A stretch of DNA of 64,000 bases. Source: Ascaphus truei (taxonomy: Eukaryota > Chordata > Amphibia > Anura > Ascaphidae). A model generated the notes under the pieces. It did no database searches and had not been told where the DNA came from. It saw nothing but the letters and a program-made list of their open reading frames with translations. The DNA is taken from NCBI GenBank assembly GCA_036426205.1, contig CM071573.1, positions 77,100,159-77,164,158 on the forward strand, in the 5' to 3' direction. A program made the translations under genes and the position numbers. Numbering within the stretch: position 1 is the stretch's first letter; every line of letters begins with the position of its first letter. Shown piece after piece: positions 21,351 through 33,350 of the stretch.

Positions 21351-21620
21351 GGGGTCCTCAACTCCAATCCTCAAGTCCCCCTTCCCCCTCAACAGGTCAG
21401 GTTTTCAGGATATTCCATCTTTAATGCAGGTGGCTCAATCAGTCCCTGCTTCAGCACAGGTGGCTCAATCAGTCCTTACTTCAGCACATGTGGCTCAATC
21501 AGTCATTGCTTCTTTGACTGAGCCTCTTATTGAGCCACATGTGCTGAAGCAGATATATCCTTAAAACCTGTACATGTTAGGGGATCTTGAGGACTAGAAT
21601 TGGGAACCCCTGCATTAGCA
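21351..21620. mobile_element. hAT-like MITE with tandem internal expansion
   Basis: Starts CAGGGGTCCTCAACTCCAAT and ends near GGGAACCCCTG. The half containing CAGGTGGCTCAATCAGTCC is repeated three to four times in tandem with variants, then the inverted half GAGCCACATGTGCTGAAGCA follows. The repeated unit explains the GG-S-I-S-P type ORF there. Confidence 0.7.
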
Positions 21621-22400
21621 GGTACAATAACATCTACGTCTATGTCTATTTATGATCCGGTTATAGAATCGACATATCCAGTGGCACTATGCTAGAATAG
21701 TAGAACGTGGTGACAGTTATACAGTCCCCCTGGTATCCGCAGTGAAATGTTAATACATTGGCCATATTTACTTAGCAGTGATTAGACTAATTCACAAGAA
21801 TGAGCAGTAATGTGTCCGCTGGAGCTGGACGGTGTTTTATGGAGTAGCACAACGTAATAAATATTGCACGTTATGCCTTTCACTGCTGCTTTTGTGTGAG
21901 GGCGCAACTCATTGTTTAACACTCTGTATGGTTCTGATACAGGTATTTTCTTATGTATAGTATAGTGCACGTGAAGATATTGTCCTATGACAACGTGTCC
22001 TGAGCAAAGGGCATACTGATAGGATACTAATTCGGTCTCTTGACCCTATAAGGACCGTTGGAATATTATATGTATCCATCCGATACCTAGTATATGGCCA
22101 CACTATGTACAGCAGAGGTACCTGAACCACTTAGTGCAACTATGAAAGGAACTGCTCTGCGAGCCCACCTGTGATTATTTCTTATTGGATGAGTGACTAA
22201 GATACTGGGACCCTCTTTACAAATTAGGGTGACTCATCACTTTATCCCAGTATTCTAGCCTGCCATACACACCGCTATGGGGATTTTAACAATCACTGTA
22301 AATATAATATCACTTAGTTTTTTCTATTTAGATGTAATAAAATGTTATTATTATTTTGCTTCTATGTTGCTGATATAAGTCACTATACTACCTCATGAGA
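21621..22400. other. No gene seen
   Basis: No domain, repeat or RNA gene recognised. Confidence 0.45.
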
Positions 22401-22671
22401 CTATGGGGCCTATGCACTAAGCAGTCATAAAAAAAAATGCCATCAATTTTAAATCGCCATTTTTGACAGCGTTGCTAGCACGATATGCAGAAAGCCCTGA
22501 ATACCAGTGACAGCAACATTTGAACAAATGGCGAGTAGCCGGCGACCTAATGATCGCCTCTCTGAAAAGGGCTCACCCGGCGAGTTGATTCTGCTGCAGA
22601 GAAGGAGCTGCCTCTCTCTGTGCAAATCTTGGCCGAAATAAAAATATTTTAATTTAATTTTTCTTACTCGT

Positions 22672-22935
22672 GTTGATGAGCAGGGGGTCTCCGGAGCAGA
22701 ACCTCGTTGATTTCAGGTCCGGGGATCCCCTGCTTCCTGAGATATATGCCCCGTTACGGGGTGCTGGTATCTCCTATGCATTGAAATGTCCCGGTCACGT
22801 GACACGGGACATTTACATGCATAGGAGATTCCGGCACCCTATAACGGGGCCTGTATCTCGGGAAGCAAGGGGTCCCTGGACCTGAAATAATGCGGTTCTG
22901 CTCCGGAGACCCCCTGCTCATCTATACTAGTCTTA
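22672..22935. repeat. Long GC-rich palindrome, third copy
   Basis: Inverted halves GAGCAGGGGGTCTCCGGAGC and GCTCCGGAGACCCCCTGCTC. The centre CCCGGTCACGTGACACGGGA near 22790-22810 almost matches the centre of the 19170-19530 copy. A lone half repeats at 23755-23785. Confidence 0.75.
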
Positions 22936-23039
22936 AAATATATATTAAAGTATGTACAGTAGTAAGCACCAATACACAACCCACCCCCTGTGCCCCCACA
23001 TAAAACCTTTAACACATGATTGCTAACATAGGCCAGCGG

Positions 23040-23318
23040 GGATCCCTGTGGGTGTCTGGGGGTCCAAGGGTCAACCCCCACGTGTGTCCCGGGGCCCTCA
23101 GATGGTTCCCACAGGTGTCTGGGGCCCTCAGATGGTCTCCGGGGGCCCCACAGCAGTCCCCGGGTGGTCCCCACAGGTGTTCGGGGGTCCTCAGTTTGTC
23201 CCTGTGGGTATCCGCGGGTCCTCAGGTGGTCCCCTTGGGCATCCAAGGGTCCTCAGGTTGTCTCTGTGGGCATCCAGGTGTCCTCAGGTGGTCCCCGTGG
23301 GTCCCCGCTGGCCTGCGG
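23040..23318. repeat. 30 bp GC-rich minisatellite
   Basis: Degenerate unit like TGGTCCCCTTGGGCATCCAA followed by GGGTCCTCAG. A period of 30 bp is a multiple of 3, so peptide-like repeats appear in several frames; they are not taken as genes. Confidence 0.8.
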
Positions 23319-23394
23319 TACCATTCCTGTTGTAAAAAACAAATAAAGATGGCCTACATTTCAATAAATAGAACTCCCCACCCCCCCCCCCAAA

Positions 23395-23720
23395 AAAAAA
23401 AAACCCATACAGTACAGTAATGTACAAAATAACTATTATCCAGATATGGATAATAGATTATTTGCCAATTATTAAACAAAACATTAGCCAGCCAGCATAA
23501 AGTAAAGAAAACCTTTCTACTTACCCCTGCCATGAAGGGTGTCCTCATCAGCATACTGCAGGGCCATGGCCTCCATTGCCAGAAAGAATACATAAAAAAT
23601 ACAATCTAATGCCCCCTAACACCTTAACCGCTATAGTAATTTAGGGGTTAACCCACCCTCCCCCGCTACCCACCTTGGAGGCCTAACCACCCACCACGGA
23701 CCCTCTATACCCACCCTGTA
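23395..23720 (-). repeat. Right, inverted arm of the repeat cluster begun at 18150
   Basis: Contains ACTATTATCCAGATATGGAT and TTTGCCAATTATT, TAACCGCTATAGTAATTTAGG and GGAGGCCTAACCACC, all inverted relative to 18150-18440. On the minus strand an exon-like segment with GATGAGGACACCCTTCATGG is followed by GTAAGT (23520), similar to the piece at 18487-18555. Confidence 0.5.
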
Positions 23721-24245
23721 CCCATTGATTGGCATAGTAGTACATTAATTAATGGGGTTCAGCTCCGGAGACCCCCTGCTTCAATCCTGTTTATAAAACT
23801 ATAAAAAATAAATGTTTTTTTTTTTTTTTTTTAAAGGAATTGGATTTCTCTTTTAAACTGCAAGAACGGTGTTTCTAAATAAAAGCGTAGTTAATAATGC
23901 TATTTTTTGTACTCAAAAGGAGTAATTATAGTGTTCTATAAATGTATCAGCGGTTAATGAAGGGGTTAAATAATTAGACATGTGCGAAGGGTCAAATAAT
24001 TAGACCTAGAAACATGAAATATGTGGAGCGCTCTCCTGTTATGCTCAGGAGAATGGGGGCATCGCTGTGATTGAGCTCATTCTGTGTAGTGAAAGCACAA
24101 AGTGGCGTGTGTGCGTGAGAATAATGGGGGCATTCTCTTTGAAAGTGATCATTATCGGTGCTTTCCTAAGTCATGTCATGTGACCTAATTAATCAATGTA
24201 AAACACAGTGTTTAATAACAGGAAAGATAGGCAAGGTTACAGCAC
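23721..24245. other. No gene seen
   Basis: Includes a short poly-T tract at 23815-23833. Otherwise unremarkable. Confidence 0.4.
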
Positions 24246-24249
24246 CAGA

Positions 24250-24363
24250 GCAGGGGCGGCCAAAGCTAGTGCTCAAGTGCCATCAACAGGTTAAGTTTTA
24301 AGGATATCCCTGCTTCAGCACAGGTGGCTCAATCTTCGAGGACAAGAGTTGGCCACTCCTGGC
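24250..24363. mobile_element. Shortened hAT-like MITE
   Basis: Starts CAGGGGCGGCCAAAGCTAGT and ends AGTTGGCCACTCCTG, with one CAGCACAGGTGGCTCAATC. The second half is mostly deleted. Confidence 0.65.
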
Positions 24364-24424
24364 ATAAAGTGTCTGTCTGCGTCACCGTTTATTCAGGTAG
24401 AGTTTTCTACTATAATTATGGTTC

Positions 24425-24812
24425 ATCACACTGGCATGTATTGTGCAGGTAGAGTACTGTGCAGGTAGAGTACTGTGCAGGTAGAGTACTGTGCAGGTTA
24501 GAGTGACTGTGCCAGTAAAGGTAGGTATTGTGCAGGTAGAGTACTGTGCAGGTAGAGTATTGGCAGGCAGAGTACGTGCGAGGTTACTGTGCAGGTAGAG
24601 TACTGTGCAGGTAGAGTATGGTGGCAGTAGATACTGTGCAGGTAGAGTACTGTGCAGGTAGAGTACTGTGCAGGTAGAGTACTGTGCAGGTAGAGTACTG
24701 TGCAGGTAGAGTACTGTGCAGGTAGAGTACTGTGCAGGTAGAGTACTGTGCAGGTAGAGTACTGTGCAGGTAGAGTACTGTGCAGGTAGAGTACTGTGCA
24801 GGTAGAGTACTT
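24425..24812. repeat. 16 bp minisatellite
   Basis: Unit CTGTGCAGGTAGAGTA, more than 20 units, with disturbed units at 24490-24640 and a perfect run at 24640-24810. The long minus-strand ORFs with LHSTLPAQYSTCT repeats are products of the array. Confidence 0.92.
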
Positions 24813-25780
24813 AAGGAATTCCCTTCCTTGGTAAGCTGTGTTATGATTATCCCACACCCTGGTATAAAAAACAAAAAAAAACAAAACATGAATGAAATTA
24901 ATTCTCAACCAATTGATTTTTGTCTAGTCATAATTTGTTAATGTTTTTATTTTCCTTGACGGGAAGAGAAAGGCTGCATGTTTTAGCAGTTTTCCTAAAG
25001 ACCACTGTTTGCATTTTCTCACAAATTCCAGTGAAAACAATAATTATCTCAGACAATATGTGCCTGAAGACTGCAATTCCTACATAAAGTATCTTGTCTG
25101 TAATTTTCTGCAAGAATAGGCTTGAATTGTGCCAGCCTCCCTCCTCTGTAATTTACATTTGCTGTAGTTTGGGTTTTTTCATTATCTATCGATGATTGTG
25201 TTGTACAGCAAAGGACCGTGGATCCAATTAAACTGCATTGCATCTCCAGGTTCACACGAAGACTTGCGGTTTTGTTCCATCAATGGGGAACATTTCTTAA
25301 TGCTCTGGCACAGATTTTTCTATGCTGTCTTTTAGTTGCTAGAAGTGGAGATATCCTATACTAGCCCAAAGAAGGAGATATTGAAAATCACAACAGGGGA
25401 GGACAATTTGACCCACATCTTACCCAAATTTGCCGATGTATCCATTTATAAATCCTTCATTCTGGGTTTTTTTTTTAGACTGTATTCCCCTGTTTCACAA
25501 ACGTAAAGGATTCCCAAGCGTGCTCTCAGGGGAGTACTCTCCTAAAGCTACATTAACCGTATGCCCATCATTAACAGGGGATAGCAGATACCATTTTTAT
25601 TTCAATTACAAAGCCTTGTCTTTATTAGATAATAAAAAAACAAAACAATGTTAACTGCTTCACTGCCAGAAGAGGAGGGAAGTGGTTGCAATTACTTAAG
25701 TAGCTATGGGTAAGGCCGCTGAAAGCTTTCGCAGGACCCAGGACTAGAGTTTCCACCAAGGCAACCCCCCCACTTCCGCT
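24813..25780. other. No gene seen
   Basis: No coding domain, repeat or RNA gene recognised. Confidence 0.4.
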
Positions 25781-25799
25781 GGCAGCCTTGCGAGCCCTG

Positions 25800-26470
25800 C
25801 TCTTTCTCTTACACACCTCCTCTCTCTCACTCCCTCCTTCTTCTTCCACTCTCCCCATGTATTTCTCTCCCCCCTTCTGTCTCTCACTCTCCCACCTCAC
25901 ATTTTTCACTTGCCCCCTCAATCATCTCTACTCCCACTCACCTCTGCTCCCACTCAACCCCTCACTCACTCTGCTCTGACTCACCACCCCCTCACTCTGC
26001 TCCCACTCAACCCCCCTCACTCACTATACTCCCACTCACCTCTTGCACTCACTCAACTCCCACTCACCCTCTTCCCTCACTCTGTTCCAACTCTCCCCCA
26101 CTCACTCCACCACTGACCCCCTCACTCACTCTGCTCTCACTCATACACTCCACTCCCACTCACCCCTCACTCACTACACTCCCACTCACCCCTCACTCCA
26201 CTCTCACTCACCCCTCACTCACTACACTCCCACTCACCCCTCACTCACTACACTCCCACTCACCCCTTCACTCACTCCACTTACCACTCATCACTTCACT
26301 CACTCTGCTCTCACACATCTGCTCCCAGACACCTCCCCTCACTCACTCTGCTCCCACTCAATCTCCTCACCCCCTCACTCACTCCACTCTTACTTACACT
26401 CACTCTACTCCCCCCCACATACCACACACACAATTCCCCTCACATAGCGTTCATACGCACACGTACACAC
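25800..26470. repeat. CT/CA-rich degenerate minisatellite
   Basis: Variable units of CACTCACTNCACTCCCACTCACCCCT type. The plus-strand ORFs rich in H, S, P, L and T are composition artefacts. Confidence 0.8.
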
Positions 26471-26825
26471 ACTTTTACCTTGGAGGTGGTCTCAGGCCTC
26501 TGGTGCTGCACTGGTTTCACGCATGAATGCGGACGTTGGGTCTGACTTCAGAACAGGGCCAACTTCAAGCAGGGAGGCCCTATCGCTGCAGCTGTGCAGG
26601 GCTAGGGGCCTAGTCGCAATCAGGGGCCAGGAAGCCGGATATAGAAGTTGGTCTGACCTCTACCCAGACTCAGCTCTGCCCACTTGTCGACTGCCCTGGC
26701 TATGGGCTAGATTCACTAAAGGTTGATAATGCTGCATTAAAATGTGGTATTATTACCTTTAGGTATGAGGCTCTGGAACCTTTTCCCCTGCATTTTACTC
26801 TAAGGAATAATCGTTTGTTTCTCTG

Positions 26826-26860
26826 CTTTTTTTTGGGGGGGGGGGGGGGGGGGGGGGGGA
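26826..26860. repeat. T8 then G-homopolymer run
   Basis: A T run followed by more than 20 consecutive G. The length may be unreliable in assembly. Confidence 0.85.
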
Positions 26861-27060
26861 CTTGGAATTCTATTTATATATTTGTAGATTTATATATAAT
26901 CCCGAAATGTGCACATTGTTTAATGTGCACATTGTTTCCTACTATGATTTACATAGCTGATGGAATATATACTTTCTCCTTGTGCCTCCTCCTCTTTATT
27001 TTCTATTCCCCATCCCTATTTTTTTTTTTTTTAAAAAGTCAATCAAATCTGAGTTTCAAA

Positions 27061-27944
27061 AATAAAATAAAAATTTAGTAGTCAGGAATATCCTGATAGT
27101 TTAAGAGTTTATGGTCCTTGTCTGTCCGCCGGGTGTGCTGCTGTTTCTGTCTGCTCTGGGGTTCCTCTGTCTGTTTCTTCATCAGGGAAGAAACGTGCCA
27201 GTTTCGAAACTCGTAGGATGATACCCAGACCTAAGTGATCGATGAACTGTTGCATCCTTGCATTGCTGCCTGTTTGATCGGAGACCGGTGAGAGGCTCGA
27301 ACACGCGCCACACAGCGTCGCAATCCAGTGACATCACTGCCGGGTGGACGGAGAAGCGGGTGGACGCGGAAGTGTAGCGTACCACCGCGAGCAGACAATC
27401 TCCTCTCACGGACTCCCTACCACTTACAACTAGTGGAAATAGAACATTGGGATATTAGACCCTGCCTTACCATTTACCTAGCAATAGGATTGGTGTTTGA
27501 GTTATGGACAGACCGTAAAACAAGTCAAGGATACCAGTGTGACGACTCCGGATCGGGAAGCAAGAACCCAGAGATTACCCGATGACATCTTGCCAGAGAG
27601 ACTTGTTCCTGCTGGTTGGCGCTTGGGTAACATTATCCCTTGACATGCCGATTTAATTTTGTCTTCATGTACGCAGAATACCTTCTTTTTATTGTGTCAC
27701 TCATTATATTTTAATTTACTACACCATGAGCGTTGTGCGCTGTTTTTTGTGTTTTTTTCTGTTCTTGCCTAGGTGGATTGAGGTACCCCTGCTCCCACGG
27801 CTGCAGACGCTCTCTGAATTACACTCCGGATCACGTAACAATTGATTCACATTCCTTTTTGCACTCACACCACTGTGGTTGTTGTGTGGTTAAACTTTAG
27901 AGTTTGATTTTAGTAGAGCACTTGTTTCACTTTGATCTTTCACT
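27061..27944. other. No gene seen
   Basis: Mixed sequence just before the 5'-truncated CR1 copy. The words TTTCGAAACTCGTAGG near 27205 are often seen in dispersed amphibian repeats, but I could not define an element. Confidence 0.3.
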
Positions 27945-29403
27945 AATATTCAGGAATACCCAATGGAAAACAAAATTATTAGTAATAGTCAGCATGGATT
28001 TATGAAGGATAGACCATACCAAACTAACCTTATTTGTTTCTTTGAGGAGGTAAGTAGGAATTTAGACTGGGGTAATGCAGTTGAGTTGTTCTACTTAGAC
28101 ATTGCAAAGGCTTTTGATACGGTTCCACACAAGAGGTTGGTATACAAAATAAAGCAAATTGGACTCAGTAACAATATAAGCACCTGGATTGAAAACTTAT
28201 TGAAGGACAGACAACAGAGGGTTGTCATAAATTGAACTTTTTCAGGTTGGGATAGGGTCTTGAGTGGAGTACCTCAGGGATCAGTACTGGGACCACTGCA
28301 TTTTTATTTATTTATGAATGACCTTGAGGTTGGCATCGAGAGCAAAGTCTCCATCTTTGCTGATGATAATAAATTGTGTAAGGCAGTAGAATCAGAGCAG
28401 GATGTAATTTCACTCTAGATGGACTTGGAGAGACTGGAAACGTGGGCAGGTAAATAGCAAATGAGATTTAATACAGATAAATGTAAGGTTATGCATTTGG
28501 GAAGCAAGAATAAACAGACAACTTACAAATTAAATGGGGATAAATTGGGGGAATCCTTGATGGAGTGCTTGTAGACAGCAGGCTTCGCAATAGTGCCCAA
28601 AATCATGCAGTAGCTGCAAAGGCAAACAAGATCTTATCTTGCATTAAACGGGCAATGGATGGACGGGAAGTAAACATAATTATGCCCCTTTACAAAGCAT
28701 TAGTAAGACCACACCTTGAATATGGAGTACAATTTTGGGTGCCACTCCTTAGAAAATACATTATGGAACCAGAGAGAGTGCAGAGAAGAGCCACCAAATT
28801 AATAAAGGGGATGGACAATCTAACTTATGAGGAAAGGCTAGCTAAATTAGATGTATTTACATTAGAAAAGAGGCGTCTAAGAAGGGATATGATAACTATA
28901 TACAAATATATTTAGGGAGTGTACAGGGAGCTTTCAAAAGAACTATTCATCCCAAGGGCACTACAAAAGACTTTGGGGCACCCCTTTAGGTTGGAGGAAA
29001 TGAGATTTCACCAGCAACAAAGGAAAGGGTTCTTTACAGTAAGGGCAGTTAAAATGTTGAATTCATTAACCATGGAGACTGTGATGGCAGACCTCAAAAA
29101 AAGGTTGGACATCTTTTTGGAAGGGAAAGGTATACAGGGATATACCAAATAAGTAAACATGGGAAGAATGTTGATCCAGGGAGTAATCTGATTGCCAATT
29201 CTTGGGGAATGTTTTTTCTCCTTATGAGATATCATTGGATGATACTGTATAACACTGGGTTTTTTTGTTTGCCTTCCTCTGGATCAATAAGTAAGTATAG
29301 GTATTGGATACAGTATCTGTTGTCTAAATTTAGCATAGGTTGAACTTGATGAACGTATGTCTTTTTTCAACCTCATCTACTATGTAACTATGTAACTATG
29401 TAA
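27945..29403 (+). mobile_element. CR1-clade LINE, 5' truncated
   Basis: RT starting at NKIISNSQHGFMKDR, then LDIAKAFDTVPHKRL, GVPQGSVLGP, FADDNKLC, and the CR1-type tail YKALVRPHLEYGVQFW, RVQRRATKLIKGM and LEKRRLRRDMI. It is broken by stops, for example after QQRVVIN, at ISL (28417-28419) and in WAGK. The 3' tail is TACTATGTAACTATGTAACT-like repeats. The copy is fragmentary and inactive. Its sister copy lies at 40700-44416. Confidence 0.88.
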
Positions 29404-30700
29404 CAAAATATGCTATAAATAAGAGCCTAGGCTGAGATAGTGCCAGAAGCTTCTCCATGGACCATGCAGGTGCCTAGCCAAGAATTCCCCTCGCTCTCTC
29501 GGGATCAGACTAGACTGATTGGGGTTTCCCTAGGTGTTTGGAGCATTTTCCTGTTGTACTGTATGCTGTTTAACTGTGAAAACTGTAACTGCGAAAATAA
29601 CCAAAGCTAAGTAAAACCCTTTTATGATTACATCTCTAGGACTGTTTACTGAGTAAGCAAGTTATTGGCTGAATGCAGAATCTTTACATTACAACCACTA
29701 ACATAACACGAGCAAGCCTGTTTACAATAGCAAGTGCTGTTGGGTGTGGGCCAGGCAGTGGTTTATCCCAGCCTGAAGGAAGGTAGGACTAGTAACGAGC
29801 CCAGAAAGGGAATTAAAAGGCAGGAAAGGAAACTGATTCTGTCTCTCCCTGATCACACATGCGTGTTCTTTATCCCAAAGGACATTAGGGCGTGTGATTT
29901 CTTAGCAATTTATTTTTTATTGCACAGGGTGTGGGGACGATGTCGTCATGTCTATGACATCATTGCTCATTTACATTTCAATTCCAAGTCCTGACTCTCT
30001 AAATTCCCAAAATGTACAATTAAATGTAAAACAAACTGAGGAATAAAAATGCATTCCATAATAAATGTTAAAGTATTATGGTCCATATCACATCCCTAAG
30101 TAAATTACCAGCAAAAGTTCAGAAAAAGCAGGATGTAGGAATAACCGTATCTCCAGAGAGAAAGACCATGGATGTCCAGGATATTTAAAGCCACAAAGAA
30201 ATCAAGCAAATAAGCCAATGATGCATTGGGCATTATTCTATAAGGTATAATAGCTCCAATCTTGGAATCAGGGAAAGACTGAAGTCAGTGGGTCTCTCTG
30301 TGCGACAGCACCGAATTGGCACGATCGGTCGCAGTTTATAGATTAAGAGCCGTTGTATTTCTGCTTTAACCAATGTAGTGCTGAAAGCAGTTTCTGAAGC
30401 ACAGAAGGTATAAATAAATAAAACACCCAAAGCAGTAGCTGTCCATGGTTGAGAAGGATTTATTCTTGATAAATATTTAATATCTATTTGGACTGAGAAA
30501 CACTAAAGAAAACTAAACATTGAAAACAATAGAAAATAATCATAAAAAATAACACCTTGCAAAGATCGTAATCTCGGAAACGTGGCACTGAAGCAGATTT
30601 ATCAGAGCTGTATTCAAATATACATTTCTTTAAGGAACTAAATACACAACAGCATTTTAAATAGAAAACATAACGCATAATGGTTTTGTTGACTTGATTT
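29404..30700. other. No gene seen
   Basis: No recognised domain or repeat. Confidence 0.4.
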
Positions 30701-30714
30701 TGTACCTGCTTGCG

Positions 30715-31140
30715 CCCTCCGGCGCTCCCTGCGGTAATACGGGGCCCGAAGAGAAGAGCCGAGAGGGCAGGCGGCGGCGTGTGAGAGGCGGCGTCGGCGA
30801 GGCGGGGTGAGCGTGCGCCGCTGCTCGTTATTGCGGTGCTGGCGGCGCCGTGGAGGCTGGGGTTTGCTGTGAGGGGGGGTGGGGGGGTGGGGAGAGGAGA
30901 GGTGGTGGCACCAAGGAGCGTGCACCGATGCCTGTGGGTAGCGGTGCTGGCGGCTCCGGGGATGTTGGTGTTTGCTGTGAGGGTGGGGGTGTGGGGGGGG
31001 GGTGTGGGGAGAGGTGAGGCAGTCGCGCCGATGGCCGTGGGTAGCTGTGTCAGCAGCAGTGAGTGTGACCAATGAGAGGCGTGGGGGGGCTGACGGAGCA
31101 ATCTGATTGGCCGGAGGCTGAGTGACAGACCGATGGACCA
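30715..31140. repeat. GC- and G-rich tandem pair
   Basis: Two related blocks of about 120 bp (30835-30955 and 30955-31075) share GGTGCTGGCGGC, TTTGCTGTGAGGG and long G runs. Flanking sequence is CpG-rich. G runs such as GGGGGGGTGGGGGGGTGGGG could fold as G-quadruplexes. No gene is assigned. Confidence 0.6.
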
Positions 31141-31175
31141 GTCAGATTGCCCATAAGGACACCAACATACAAAGT

Positions 31176-31183
<8 letters not shown>

Positions 31184-31218
<35 letters not shown>
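31184..31218. repeat. (TA)n microsatellite
   Basis: Perfect TA repeat after an A-rich run. Confidence 0.9.
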
Positions 31219-31219
<1 letters not shown>

Positions 31220-31710
31220 CAACTGTAAATATTCCTTTATATTCATTTGCATGTCTTAGACAGGTCTGAAACCCTGTCTTTCACCATTATCACCCAGCAC
31301 ACAGCACTTCCACTGCAACAAGGGATTCTGGGAAATGACATGCAAATGAGCACACAGTGCCACCTTTTATCTCAAGCTCACATTACATGACCAACCCTTA
31401 GCCAATGCATGCTGCTTTAGACACAGCTTTTAAGCAAGGGCTTGGGAGATGCAAAGCTAGTAAACCCACTCACAGACATGTTTCAACCTTGATGGGTATC
31501 ATCAGTGTGAGGTTGGTTGCTGGCATTTGCTCAATTGAGATAAGAGTCGGTAATCACCACACTTATTACGCTTATGGTGGGTAAAAAAAGTGACAAAAAC
31601 CCTCCACAGTAAAGCATAAAGCAACTATAAATATTCCTGTATATTCATTTGCATGTTTTAGACAGGTCTGCAACCCTGTCCTTCACCATTATCACCAAGT
31701 GCATGTATTT
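31219..31710. repeat. Dispersed repeat with internal duplication
   Basis: GCAACT.TAAATATTCCT-TATATTCATTTGCATG and GACAGGTCTG..ACCCTGTC occur at 31219-31300 and again at 31618-31695. The block GGGATTCTGGGAAATGACATGC resembles 50336-50358, so this belongs to the same dispersed family as 50240-50527. Confidence 0.6.
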
Positions 31711-32044
31711 CATACCATACTTTTACCATAGGTTTTTATTTACATGGAGGTAGTACACAAGCTCCGTTTGATTCTGGGAACAAAGAGATCATCATAAAAC
31801 ATACAAGAGAGCACTAACTAGTGACGTTCACCTTACAACGGAGGTACAGTAACCCAAAGGAAACATGGCCACAATTCGTCTTTTAAGGCCTGGAGATGTA
31901 TCAATGTATCAATTGATGTATCAATCCTGAGATGAACAAATACATCATCTAATAAAATTATATATTTTCTCGGCCCTGTTGCACTCAGGCATATATTTCT
32001 CGACACCCCTTGTGCTCTTTTGTTTAAAAAATAATGATATAAAC

Positions 32045-32132
32045 CAGGGGTGGTCAACTCTAGTCCTAAAGGGCCATCAACAGGTCAGGTTTTCAGGATA
32101 TCCCTGCTTCAGCACAGGTGGCTCAATCGTAG
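32045..32132. mobile_element. Half of a hAT-like MITE
   Basis: CCAGGGGTGGTCAACTCTAG through GCACAGGTGGCTCAATCG. The second half is absent. Confidence 0.65.
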
Positions 32133-32329
32133 ACATTTGGCTCTGCGGGACTGACTTTCGGGCCTAATTTTGACGGTCCCCTATTTAATATGCATTAGTC
32201 ATTGAGCGATTTCTTCCCCTAGGAGAAAGGTAGATATAAGACAACCTTTGACACATAGCGCTTCTAAACGTTAACCCCTTAATCACCTCATACATTTCGC
32301 ACATCCCATGCTATTGACTATAGTATATA

Positions 32330-32459
32330 CAGCTTAACCCGTTATAGCGTGATCCACTACAACGTGGTCTGAGCGTGGCACCCGATTTAAAAACCTCCAT
32401 TTTTTTTAAACATTCAATGCTATATTGCACACACACGCACGCACGCACACGCGCGCACG

Positions 32460-32495
<36 letters not shown>

Positions 32496-32972
32496 ATGTG
32501 GGAATTGAACATGAATACATTTTATATAATACACATGCAGGAATCGAACCCAGGATTGGCGTGATGAAACATATAAATGATTTTTTTATATAATAATTTA
32601 TAAATTATAAAATGAATAAATAATAATTTATACATTATACATTATAATTAAAATAAAATAATTTATAAATTATACCATATCATACAGTATTCGAACCCAG
32701 TGTGTGTGTTTGCGTGTGTGTTTGCGTGTGTGTGTGTTTGCATGTGTATGTGTTTGCGTGTGTGTATGTGTGAGTGACCCTACTCTGCGCTCAAAAATCG
32801 ATGTAAGTGCCGTGCACGTGGACGCAGCCTGATGAAGCAGGGAGAGCTGCAGAGAGGAGAGAGCTGCAGAGGAGAGAGCTGCAGATGCCCGGTAAGTCCT
32901 CGCGTGACGAAATTTTATAACGCGGTCTCATTCTATGGATCCCGAGGACCGAGTTATAACGGGGTTCAGCTG
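32330..32972. mobile_element. TA-flanked element with about 18 bp TIRs and internal CA/TG microsatellites
   Basis: Left end CAGCTTAACCCGTTATA and right end TTATAACGGGGTTCAGCTG are inverted, with TA immediately outside each (32328-32329, 32973-32974). Inside are (CA)n at 32428-32492, AT-rich sequence, and (TG)n at 32698-32775. Consistent with a Tc1/mariner-type MITE; no transposase. Confidence 0.65.
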
Positions 32973-33059
32973 TAATTGTTTTGCTTCCTCTTGAAGTGGA
33001 AGGAATTCAAAGAACACAATATTCAATTGGTAGTGTAGAAACTTGCTGAAAGGGTTATC

Positions 33060-33350
33060 CTTTATGTGGTACATGGTTAACATGTTTCGGACAAAACTAA
33101 ATGACCTATCTCCGGGTGGCATATTCCGGCATCTTCGGCATCTCCCGTCAACATGGCTGCGTGACGTCAAATGGCTCTGCTTTGCCATGACAATGGGACA
33201 CTACATGACATAACACAGTGTGATGTTGCCATGACAACATGACATCACCTGATGCTTTGGCGCCATAAGGAGTCCAATTGTTATGGCAACGCGGCACCAT
33301 TTAACGTTGTGCAGCCATGTTGACGGGATTGCAGGGGGAGTTTTCGGGAA
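33060..33350. repeat. Inverted-repeat MITE-like element
   Basis: CATCTCCCGTCAACATGGCTGC near 33134 is mirrored by GCAGCCATGTTGACGGGATT near 33311. The interior has several GTTGCCATGACAACATGAC-type words. No ORF. Confidence 0.55.

Noticed and set aside
23016..23420. Pro/Gly/Ser-rich plus ORF
   Set aside because: Arises from a 30 bp minisatellite whose period is a multiple of 3.
24498..24908. ORFs with LHSTLPAQYSTCT repeats
   Set aside because: Produced by the 16 bp tandem array; periodic and without a start context or domain.
26043..26447. His/Ser/Pro/Thr-rich plus ORF
   Set aside because: Low-complexity CT/CA repeat composition only.
32375..32593. ORF with HTHTHT repeats
   Set aside because: Translation of a (CA)n microsatellite inside a MITE.
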